Assembly: GCA_958421655.1 (NCBI GenBank)
Contig: CATZMG010000011.1
Coordinates: forward strand, 1 to 38,795
Length of the DNA: 38,795 bases
Reading direction: 5' to 3'
Source of the DNA: an uncultured Collinsella sp.
Lineage (GTDB): Bacteria > Actinomycetota > Coriobacteriia > Coriobacteriales > Coriobacteriaceae
Below, one piece after another: positions 15,387 to 22,832 of the stretch (positions are counted from its first letter, which is position 1; every line of letters begins with the position of its first letter). A program made the position numbers and the translations under genes. The notes beneath the pieces were generated by a model, which did no database searches, was not told the DNA's origin, and saw only the letters and a list, made by a program, of their open reading frames with translations.

Positions 15387-16265
15387 ATGAACAAGCCGAG
15401 TGTTTCTGCTGGCGTCGTTGCCGGTGTTGCTCTGGGAGCCGCGGCGCTTGGTGCGGCCGCTGTCGCTGTTCGTGCTGCCTGTCTGCAGGTTGCGCGAACC
15501 CGCAATGGGTTGGCGCGTGTGAAACGCGTGCACGATGAGGGCGGCGACGAGATTCGCGTGTTGGTGCAAGGCAGCGTCTACCAAAGCGCAAGTTACGTTG
15601 GTGAGCGTTGGGCGGAGCCCGTCTTTGCGTACTATCGTGCGTTTGACGACGTGTTTGAGTCCGAGGATGCGATGCGTGATGCTTATGGTCACGGTATCAA
15701 CCGCATGCTTATGCTGGGTGGCGGCGGGTTTGCCTATCCCAAGTTCGCGCTGATGTCGCACGAGGGCTTGCGCATGGACGTCATCGAGTATGACGGAGAG
15801 ATTACGCGCCTGGCGCGCCGCTGGTTCTATCTGGACGAGCTGGAGTGCACGGCGGGCGATCGCCTGCGGGTGATAACCGCTGAGGCTCGCTCTTATCTGG
15901 GCGTGACGAGTGTTGGTCATCGTCGCTACGACGTGGTCGTGAGCGATTGCTTTGGCGGTGCCGAGCCCGTACGCGAGCTGGCGACGGTTGAGGCGTTGCG
16001 TTTGGTGCGGGGCAGCCTAAATGTCGGTGGCGTCTACGTTGCCAATATCGTAAGCACAAACGAGGGGAGCGATGTGACGTTCCTGCGCGACTGCGCTGCC
16101 ACGGCACTCGAGGTATTCGCCCATGTCTGGGTGGTCCCCTGTGGCGATGCGGAGTTCGGCGGCGAGGAGAACTACCTGCTCATCGCCAGCGACGGCGACT
16201 ATGTCTTTGCCGAAGCCGTGCCCTTCGACGCCGACTTCCTCGGCACCGCCCTTCACGACAAGTAA
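15387..16265 (+). CDS. Spermidine-synthase-like SAM-fold protein, membrane anchored
   Basis: The 292-residue product has one N-terminal hydrophobic segment (about 6-30, Ala/Val/Gly-rich), then a Rossmann domain like polyamine aminopropyltransferases: LMLGGGGFAYP for the usual GGGDG, VIEYDGEI for the next strand and YDVVVSDCFGG for the D-containing loop. Several substrate residues of SpeE are not evident, so a true spermidine synthase is unlikely; such membrane-linked homologues are commonly annotated as fused MFS/spermidine synthase or methyltransferase-like. The start directly follows the elp3 stop and AAGGAG sits inside elp3's last codons, so it is translationally linked to elp3. The role is unknown. 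Confidence 0.75.
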   Translation: MNKPSVSAGVVAGVALGAAALGAAAVAVRAACLQVARTRNGLARVKRVHDEGGDEIRVLVQGSVYQSASYVGERWAEPVFAYYRAFDDVFESEDAMRDAYGHGINRMLMLGGGGFAYPKFALMSHEGLRMDVIEYDGEITRLARRWFYLDELECTAGDRLRVITAEARSYLGVTSVGHRRYDVVVSDCFGGAEPVRELATVEALRLVRGSLNVGGVYVANIVSTNEGSDVTFLRDCAATALEVFAHVWVVPCGDAEFGGEENYLLIASDGDYVFAEAVPFDADFLGTALHDK

Positions 16266-16291
16266 GTCTCTCCGTCCCAAAAAGACTGGTC

Positions 16292-18736
16292 TTAGGCGTG
16301 GTCGCGCCAGCTGAGGACGCGCTGCTTCATGCCCTCTATGTCGAGCACGCCTTCGGCAAAGCCCTTGCGCACGAGCTCTTCGGGAACAAACTCGTCGTAG
16401 CGGTCAAAGTAAGGCACCTCGCCAGGATAGACGAGCTCGATGGGATCGAAGTCTTTCTCGGCCTCGGCGGCGAGTACCTCAAAGAACGTCTCCTCGTCGG
16501 CCTTCATCTTAAACTGCATAAAGTACGGGCGTGACGGGTCGAGTCCGCGAAGGCCCAGCTCAGCTGCGCATTTGATTTTAAGCATACGCTCGAGCGCCAG
16601 AAAGGCGTAGCTTCCCAACCAGGGGAAGAGCGCCCAGGTGTCGCCGCCCAGGTTAATGAGCGGCCTAGTTCCCGCACCCGAAATCTCAGCCGTATGGCGA
16701 GCCTGCGCCAAGCGGGCCCGCGCGTTACCCATAAGATACGGATACGTGGCATGTTCGTTGAGCGCCTTGCGCATGCGCTCGAGTACGTGTGTATTGATGT
16801 CTCCGGGGCAATCGCCAAAGTATGCCGGCACACGGCCCTTGACCTGCGTGGCAAAGACGGTGTGGCGCTTCCAGTCCACTTCCTCGACAATCCAGCAGTG
16901 TCCGGCGATGGCGATGCGCTCACCGGGCGGAGGGGGGTTGACGATCGTGCCCAACTCGGCCGACTCGCTGCGAACGGTGAACTCCTCGTTTTCCTGGAAC
17001 ACGGCGTAGAACTTAAAGTTGTTGATGATGCGCTCGCCCGCGAGGCCCACGATGAGCCCATCGCCCTCGGTGACCTGGATGTGGTCGATCTTGATGAGGT
17101 GACGCAGCAGCACGCGATAGTCATCGGCCGAGACGCGATGGAAATAGCTGAGCGTGAGCACGCGCTGGGCAAGTTCCGCCGGCGTGAGCTCTCCGGTGCT
17201 GGCGAGGGTCGACATGGTCTGGTGATAGAGCAGACTGTAGGGGAGTCGATCGAGCTCAGGCGGCTCGACCCACTTTTCCTCGCGATAGAGTTGTACGAGC
17301 GCGATGCCCTGGAGGAGTTTCCAAGGTATCGTTTCAGGCATCATCGTGCGCGGCTCGGGCTCTTCCTCGCGCATGACAAACCACATCTCGGGCGGAAGAT
17401 CGCGGCGCCCCGTGCGGCCCATTCGCTGCAAAAAGGAGCTGACGGTAAACGGCGCATCGATCTGAAACGCACGCTCCAGACGGCCGATATCGATGCCGAG
17501 TTCCAGCGTAGAGGTGGTAACGGTCGTCTGTGCCTGTTCCTCGTCGCGCATAAGCTCTTCTGCCGTCTCACGCAACGATGCCGAAAGATTGCCGTGATGG
17601 ATGAGGAAACGGTCGGGCTCGTGTCGACTTTCGCAGTAGCTGCGCAGCATGGAGCATACGGCCTCCGCCTCTTCGCGCGAGTTGGCAAAGACCAGGCACT
17701 TGCGGCCGCGGGTGTGTTCGAAGATATAGCCCATGCCGGGGTCGGCGTTGTCTGGTGCTGTGTCGGTGGGGTTGAGTAATGCCTGTTCGGGTGCTCGGGG
17801 AATGTCGACTTCGCCCTCGGGGGCCGAGGAAGCGCGACTGTCCTTGGGGGCAGCCTTGCCCCGTGCCTGCTCGCGACGTTGGCGGCGTTCCTCCTGTGTG
17901 AGTTGTCCGCTATGGCGCATGTCTTGGGTGCTGACGGGCAGTGCCGCGGGTGCCGCTGCCTCAATGCGCTCGCATGCAAGCACTTCGGCCTCTTGAGGAC
18001 CCATGCTCTTGAATCCCCGCTGCTGCGCCTGGGGACCCGAGTTGTAGAAGTGCTCCATGGAGATACGCCACACGCGGCGCGGTTCCTCAAAACGAGGGAT
18101 AACGCAGTCGCGTCCCGTTCCCTGCGAGAGAAAGGCACCCGTGCGCTCGGGGTCGCCGATGGTAGCCGAAAGGCCAATGCGGCGGGGTTGTACGCCGGCC
18201 ATGCGCGACAGGCGCTCAATAAGGCAGAGCGTCTGCCCGCCTCGATCGCCGCGCATAAGCGAATGGACCTCGTCGATGACGACGTAGCGCAGATCGTAGA
18301 ACATGCGCGGAATCGCCATGTGCTTATGGATCAAGAGCGCCTCGAGCGACTCGGGCGTAATCTGCAAGATACCGCTCGGCTTTTTGATGAGCTTTGCCTT
18401 GTGCGACTGCGAAACGTCGCCATGCCAGTGCCAGACGGGGATGTCGGCTTCTTCGCAGAGGTCGTTGAGGCGGACGAACTGATCGTTGATGAGCGCCTTG
18501 AGGGGGCCAATGTAGAGGGCGCCCACGCTTGCGGGCGGGTTCTCCCAAAACTCGGTCAGGATGGGAAAGAAGGCCGCTTCGGTTTTGCCGGAAGCTGTGG
18601 ATGCCGTTAGGAGCACATTGTCTTGTGTGTTAAAGATGGCATCTGCTGCCGCAACCTGGATAGAGCGCAGACTCTCCCAATCGTGGGAGTAGATGAAGTC
18701 TTGGATAAACGGGGCGTAGCGGTCAAAGGCGTTCAC
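16292..18736 (-). CDS. Lhr/BrxHI-like DEAD/DEAH helicase of the TerB-ATPase-helicase operon
   Basis: The 814-residue superfamily 2 helicase has Walker A TASTASGKT (44-52), DEVH (155-158), SAT (190-192) and motif VI QRMGRTGRR (437-445), with a long C-terminal region, as in Lhr-related helicases and BrxHI of type 2 BREX. Between the two RecA domains, residues about 240-335 form a low-complexity, charged insert rich in Gln, Arg, Ala and Pro. The GTG at 18736 is chosen because AGGAGG lies five bases before it; the longer frame to 18802 has no such site. It is the last gene of a three-gene operon after a 116-base gap with a hairpin repeat. DNA unwinding is expected; target unknown. Confidence 0.88.
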   Translation of the reverse strand: MNAFDRYAPFIQDFIYSHDWESLRSIQVAAADAIFNTQDNVLLTASTASGKTEAAFFPILTEFWENPPASVGALYIGPLKALINDQFVRLNDLCEEADIPVWHWHGDVSQSHKAKLIKKPSGILQITPESLEALLIHKHMAIPRMFYDLRYVVIDEVHSLMRGDRGGQTLCLIERLSRMAGVQPRRIGLSATIGDPERTGAFLSQGTGRDCVIPRFEEPRRVWRISMEHFYNSGPQAQQRGFKSMGPQEAEVLACERIEAAAPAALPVSTQDMRHSGQLTQEERRQRREQARGKAAPKDSRASSAPEGEVDIPRAPEQALLNPTDTAPDNADPGMGYIFEHTRGRKCLVFANSREEAEAVCSMLRSYCESRHEPDRFLIHHGNLSASLRETAEELMRDEEQAQTTVTTSTLELGIDIGRLERAFQIDAPFTVSSFLQRMGRTGRRDLPPEMWFVMREEEPEPRTMMPETIPWKLLQGIALVQLYREEKWVEPPELDRLPYSLLYHQTMSTLASTGELTPAELAQRVLTLSYFHRVSADDYRVLLRHLIKIDHIQVTEGDGLIVGLAGERIINNFKFYAVFQENEEFTVRSESAELGTIVNPPPPGERIAIAGHCWIVEEVDWKRHTVFATQVKGRVPAYFGDCPGDINTHVLERMRKALNEHATYPYLMGNARARLAQARHTAEISGAGTRPLINLGGDTWALFPWLGSYAFLALERMLKIKCAAELGLRGLDPSRPYFMQFKMKADEETFFEVLAAEAEKDFDPIELVYPGEVPYFDRYDEFVPEELVRKGFAEGVLDIEGMKQRVLSWRDHA

Positions 18737-18817
18737 GGGGCCTCCTCTCAAAAACGAATCTCTCAGCGCGGTTGGCAACGGCTTGCTGCATGACTGCCTC
18801 AACGTTTTCCCAGATAA

Positions 18818-18854
18818 AACCTGCCAAAATAAACCTGTCCCTTTTTGGCAGGTT
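18818..18854. repeat. Hairpin repeat, GGGACAGG-loop family, copy 2
   Basis: AACCTGCCAAAA (18818-18829) and TTTTGGCAGGTT (18843-18854) form a 12-bp perfect stem. On the minus strand the loop begins AGGGACAGG, the same motif as the copy at 4706. It overlaps the stop codon of the ATPase gene and may attenuate transcription into the helicase gene. Confidence 0.8.
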
Positions 18855-20157
18855 AGATGGTGAATTCGGCGAAGTTACGGTCGCCGCCTGCGGTATCGGT
18901 GTCACCTGTTGCGGCTGCCGTCGCCAGCGCGTCGCCGCCGACGCTTTGCAGCAGCTCGGCCACGTTGGCGTCGGGGTTTTGGCATAGGATGTCGAGCAGC
19001 TCGATAAAGTCACGAATGACTTCACGCGGCGTCAGATGCGTGTCGGCTCCCACGCGACCGAACTCGATCTTGAGGAAGTCCACCAAGTCGTTCTCGGTAA
19101 GCGTGGGCGTCCAGCCAAAGTAGCCGGCGTGAATTTGCATGAGTTTTTCGATCAGCACCAGCAGCTCCTCGTAGGTGAGTGGCTGCAGACGGATGATGGG
19201 CGCGAGCATGTCCTTAAGGTCCTCGCGCGCAAAGCGACCCTGAGCGAGTCGGCTGCGCAGAGCCTCGTAGGAGAACACGCCGCGGCGGCGGTCTTCGATG
19301 GAGGTTGGCGTGCCGCCCATAATCATGCCCAGGTACTGCGCCTTGCCCTGAAGTGTGTCGTTGTACATGGTCAGGATCTTCTCGTAGTTGTACTGGCGCG
19401 TGATGGCGTTGGGAATCTTATACAGATTCACGAGTTCGTCGATGAGCACCAGCATGCCCTTGTAGCCGCTGCAAACCAAAAAACGCGCGATGAGTTTGAC
19501 GTAGTCGTACCAGTCGTCATCGCTGATGATGGTTGAGGACCCCAGTTCGGCGCGGGCCTCGCTCTTGGTGCGGTATTCGCCGCGGATCCATTTGGTCACG
19601 CGGCTCATGGCTTCTTCGTCGCCCTCGGATACGGCCGTGCGATAGCGGCGGAGCATGCGGGTGAAGTCGAAGCCGTGGACCATCTCCTCGAGCGGGGCCA
19701 GTTGGGCATTGACGACCGACTCGTCGACGTCGGCGCACGAGGCGACCCAGCGATCCAGAATAAGGTTGAGCGCACCGCCCTCAGGGCGCGTCTTGGTCGA
19801 TATGTTGCGGATGAGCTCGCGGTAGGTGGCAAGGCCCTGTCCCTGACCGCCCTGCAGGCGGCGCTCAGGGGAAAGGTCGGCATCAGCGACGACGAATCCC
19901 TCGCCCATGGCATGCGTTCGGATGGTCTGAAGCAAGAAGCTCTTGCCGGCGCCGTAGCGACCGACTAAGAAGCGGAAGCTCGCGCCGCCATCGGCGATGA
20001 GACTCAAATCGGTGAGCAGGGCGCGAATCTCGACCTCGCGACCCACGGTGATATAGGGAAGGCCGATGCGCGGGACCACGCCGCCCTTGAGCGAGTTAAG
20101 GATAACGGCGGCGACGCGTTTGGGTACACGGGGCGCTGCGGATGCGGTATCACTCAT
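18853..20157 (-). CDS. BrxD-like P-loop ATPase (DUF2791 family)
   Basis: The 434-residue protein has Walker A GRYGAGKS (66-73) after FRFLVG and Walker B MLVLIDE (235-241) followed by LVNLYK. Then comes GMIMGGTPTSIEDRRRGVFSYEALRSRL, with arginines typical of the BREX ATP-binding family that includes BrxC/PglY and the shorter BrxD. The size fits BrxD. Its ATG lies within ATGAGTGA, overlapping the TerB gene stop by eight bases, so the two are translated together. BrxD is known only as a component of type 2 BREX and related modules; its biochemistry is unsettled. The C-terminal 30 residues are Ala/Thr/Gly-rich. Membership of the family is my recognition, not a search. Confidence 0.82.
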   Translation of the reverse strand: MSDTASAAPRVPKRVAAVILNSLKGGVVPRIGLPYITVGREVEIRALLTDLSLIADGGASFRFLVGRYGAGKSFLLQTIRTHAMGEGFVVADADLSPERRLQGGQGQGLATYRELIRNISTKTRPEGGALNLILDRWVASCADVDESVVNAQLAPLEEMVHGFDFTRMLRRYRTAVSEGDEEAMSRVTKWIRGEYRTKSEARAELGSSTIISDDDWYDYVKLIARFLVCSGYKGMLVLIDELVNLYKIPNAITRQYNYEKILTMYNDTLQGKAQYLGMIMGGTPTSIEDRRRGVFSYEALRSRLAQGRFAREDLKDMLAPIIRLQPLTYEELLVLIEKLMQIHAGYFGWTPTLTENDLVDFLKIEFGRVGADTHLTPREVIRDFIELLDILCQNPDANVAELLQSVGGDALATAAATGDTDTAGGDRNFAEFTI

Positions 20158-21910
20158 GGTCTAGGTATCCTCTCACGTCTGCTTCGTAGTCCTCGATAAT
20201 CTGCGGCCCTGCCGCGCTAAATTCAATTACGGTGTCGCCCACCAGGTCAAAGAGCGCCTCGTTGATGCTGTCGACGAGCATGTCCTCGCTCTGCCCCGAT
20301 TGCACTACCGCCGATTCCGCCTGTACTGCGTTGTGCTCGAGCAGCGCGCGGAGATAGGCGTCTGCGGCAGGCGTGAGTTCGTTCGTGGCGTCAGCGGGCG
20401 CAACAGCTGCGAACGCGGGCGTCGGCGCGAGAAGCGGTGCCACGACACCAAACTGTTCGGTGGATATGGTTGGCTCGTCGGTCTCGTCCTGCCGAATGGG
20501 TGCCGCGACCGCCTCGACAATCGCGTCGGCTACGGGCTCGGCTTCCGGTTGCCCTGAGTCCGCTGCCTCGGCTTCCACAGGTGCGCCGTCCTCGCGCTCT
20601 TCGTCGATCAAAAGCGCTTCGCGCGTTTGCGCAGCGGCGCTCCGAATGTGCCCCAGCTGACTCAGATCGATATCGATCTTGACGGGCTGGTGTACGGCGT
20701 CCCACGAAAGCCATGCCACAATCTCGTCATCGATAATTTTGGCCAGATATTTGGGGACCTTTTCTTCCTTAAGGGGATGGGCGGGGTCCAGCGCCAGGCG
20801 CAGGCGTTGGTCGCAGGCGCGCATCATTTCACCGAGCTTGCTGCTCTTTTGCCTACTACCGTGGATGCGCATGCATTCCCAAAAGCCGTTTTGGCAACGG
20901 TAGATATGGATAGGATCCAGGCGATATTCGCAGTCCTCGTGGCGCTCGGGCGCAAAGAATACGGCCGAGGCAAACATGGTGTAGGGCATGGCCGTCTCCT
21001 CCCCAAATAAACTCGCCACGATGCCGGTCTTTCGGTGCGTGTCATAGTAGCGCGCCATGCGGACATACACGGCGCATGCCGCGTGGCGCAGATCGCGGTG
21101 GTGGCTGCGGTCGAGCCGCGAGTTACTTAGGTTGTACGTGGAGAGGGCGTTGATGGCGGCCATGAGTCGCTCCTCGCGCACCTCATCGGGCGGAAGGGGG
21201 AGCGTGGGCTCGGAGGTTTTGCGACGTTTGGGGGTCTGGTCGGACGGTGCCGGTGCCGGTACAAGGTCTCGTGCCGCGCGCCGCAGCTCGATAAGGGCGT
21301 TATCGAACATGACGGTTTTAGAGTCGCGGAGCAGCTTGGGGTTGAGCCCATGGAATACGGCGTAATCCTGCAACCACACGCGTGCAAACCGATCAATGCC
21401 GGGCTCGAAGGCGCGATAGACATCCCAAAAGGCCTTGATCTTGTTAAAACCGTCGAGCGGGTCATCTACGCCAATGCCGCAAATCAGCTCATAGAGATAC
21501 AGAAAGGCAAAGGACATAGACGTTTCCTCGACGGTTCCGCGGCGCACTTGGGCACGCCAGGTAAAGTAGCCGCGCAGCTGCCGGTCGCTCATGGCGTTGT
21601 AGGTGGGAAAGTACGACTTAAAGGTGCCGTTGTAGGGACAGTCGTCCTCAAAGTCGGCCATCAGCAGGCCCTGGCGGTAAAAAAGCTCGGCTTCCGAAAG
21701 CCAGCGGCCCGCACCGCCCTTGGGGTCATCCTGCCAGCGCGATATCTCGCGCATTTTACGGTACTGGTCGGGGAGGAAATTCTGCATCTGTCGGCCGGTT
21801 TTGAGAATCGGCTCGTCTGCGTAGACTTCATGTGAGAAGCGGGCAGACTGATGGGTCCGGGCCTCGGCCATAATGCGCTCGATGAGCATCTTGATGTCCT
21901 GGTCGGCCAC
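20150..21910 (-). CDS. TerB_N/TerB_C domain protein, first gene of the ATPase-helicase operon
   Basis: The 586-residue product has a TerB_N-like region (about 45-200) with WLSEAELFYRQGLLMAD, SYFPTYNAMSDRQLRGYFTW and RAQVRRG, and a TerB_C-like end (about 510-586) with VDSINEALFDLVGDTVIEF and IIEDYEADVRGYL. The middle (about 400-500) is acidic and Ala/Pro/Glu-rich. TerB-associated domains come from tellurite-resistance systems and are linked by comparative genomics to stress and phage responses. GTG at 21910 has AGGAGG directly before it. The gene leads the operon and overlaps the ATPase start. I recognise the domains from motifs and cannot exclude a different but related N-terminal domain. Confidence 0.75.
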   Translation of the reverse strand: MADQDIKMLIERIMAEARTHQSARFSHEVYADEPILKTGRQMQNFLPDQYRKMREISRWQDDPKGGAGRWLSEAELFYRQGLLMADFEDDCPYNGTFKSYFPTYNAMSDRQLRGYFTWRAQVRRGTVEETSMSFAFLYLYELICGIGVDDPLDGFNKIKAFWDVYRAFEPGIDRFARVWLQDYAVFHGLNPKLLRDSKTVMFDNALIELRRAARDLVPAPAPSDQTPKRRKTSEPTLPLPPDEVREERLMAAINALSTYNLSNSRLDRSHHRDLRHAACAVYVRMARYYDTHRKTGIVASLFGEETAMPYTMFASAVFFAPERHEDCEYRLDPIHIYRCQNGFWECMRIHGSRQKSSKLGEMMRACDQRLRLALDPAHPLKEEKVPKYLAKIIDDEIVAWLSWDAVHQPVKIDIDLSQLGHIRSAAAQTREALLIDEEREDGAPVEAEAADSGQPEAEPVADAIVEAVAAPIRQDETDEPTISTEQFGVVAPLLAPTPAFAAVAPADATNELTPAADAYLRALLEHNAVQAESAVVQSGQSEDMLVDSINEALFDLVGDTVIEFSAAGPQIIEDYEADVRGYLDHE

Positions 21911-21946
21911 CGCTCCTCCTCTCGAACGCAGCTACGGTGACCTCAT

Positions 21947-21975
21947 ATCATAGCACAGCATCAAACAGGTGTTCG
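21947..21975 (-). promoter_or_regulatory. Extended -10 promoter with overlapping LexA-like box for the TerB operon
   Basis: On the minus strand TGCTATGAT (21947-21955) is an extended -10. Its -35 region falls in CGAACACCTGTTTG (21962-21975), which matches the LexA consensus CGAACRNRYGTTYG at 13 of 14 positions. Predicted leader length is about 30 nt to the AGGAGG and GTG. Confidence 0.5.
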
Positions 21976-21997
21976 AGATACCGCTGCGTTGATAGAT

Positions 21998-22714
21998 TTA
22001 GAACAGGAGGGCGTAGATGACGGCGATGACGACGGAGGGGAGCATATTGGCCGTGCGGAAGGTCTGAGGACGGATGAGGTTGACGCCGACGCAGAAGATG
22101 AGCATGGAGCCTACGAGCGAAAGGCTGTCGAGGGCTGCTGTGGTCATGATGGGGGAGAGCGCGCCGGCAAACAACGTGATCGTCCCCTGGAACACGGCTA
22201 CGGGCAGGGCCGAGAAGATGCAGCCGCGTCCGAGCGACGCCGTCATGGTGCAGACGATGATGCAGTCCAGTGCGCCCTTGAGGGCAAGCGTTGACCAGTC
22301 GCCGAGCAGGCCGTCCTGGATCGATCCCACAATTGCCATGGCGCCGATACACACGGTGAGTGAAGTCGAGACAAAAGCGTTGGTGAACTCGTTATCGCCC
22401 TCACTGCCGGTCTTGCGCTTGAGCCATTCGCCAAGGTTCTCGATGGCGGCTTCCAAGTTGACGGCCTCGCCGATGAGCGAACCGAGCGCAAATGAGACGA
22501 TGAGCATGGTGGTGCCGGTGGTCGCTAGCGCCTTCCCATCGATAAGGAGCATCTTTTGCATGGTGCCGCCAAGGCCGATAAACAGGACGCACAGCCCCGA
22601 TGCTTTCATGAGCGTGTCTTGGATGCGCGGTGTGATGAAGCGGCCGCCCGCTAATCCCAAAAGACCGCCCGCAACTAAAAGCACAACGTTGATGATTGTT
22701 CCCAAGCCCGGCAT
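21998..22714 (-). CDS. DUF554 (YdfK-like) membrane protein
   Basis: The 238-residue product begins MPGLGTIINVVLLVAGGLLG and has about six to seven hydrophobic segments with glycine-rich loops, including IQDTLMKASGLCVLFIGLGG and SIQDGLLGDWSTLALKGALD, features of DUF554 proteins. The family's transport function is undefined. The ATG at 22714 is chosen over the longer frame because AGGAGG precedes it. The gene lies upstream of the TerB operon on the same strand but separated by about 90 bases that hold the operon's own promoter. Confidence 0.85.
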   Translation of the reverse strand: MPGLGTIINVVLLVAGGLLGLAGGRFITPRIQDTLMKASGLCVLFIGLGGTMQKMLLIDGKALATTGTTMLIVSFALGSLIGEAVNLEAAIENLGEWLKRKTGSEGDNEFTNAFVSTSLTVCIGAMAIVGSIQDGLLGDWSTLALKGALDCIIVCTMTASLGRGCIFSALPVAVFQGTITLFAGALSPIMTTAALDSLSLVGSMLIFCVGVNLIRPQTFRTANMLPSVVIAVIYALLF

Positions 22715-22832
22715 GAGCCCTCCTGTATTGATGCCAACGTGGCAATCGTAGCAGAACGAAATGCGAGGCACATCGCGACTCATCTAATACGTTATATAAG
22801 TGGTGTTAGGAATGATGTGCAGCATTTAAGCC

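Noticed and set aside
15387..16265. Genuine spermidine synthase (speE)
   Set aside because: The GGGDG motif is altered and a membrane segment is present; only the fold is supported.
16292..21910. Complete BREX system
   Set aside because: No PglX methyltransferase, PglZ phosphatase, PglW or BrxC is present; only BrxD- and BrxHI-like parts with a TerB protein.
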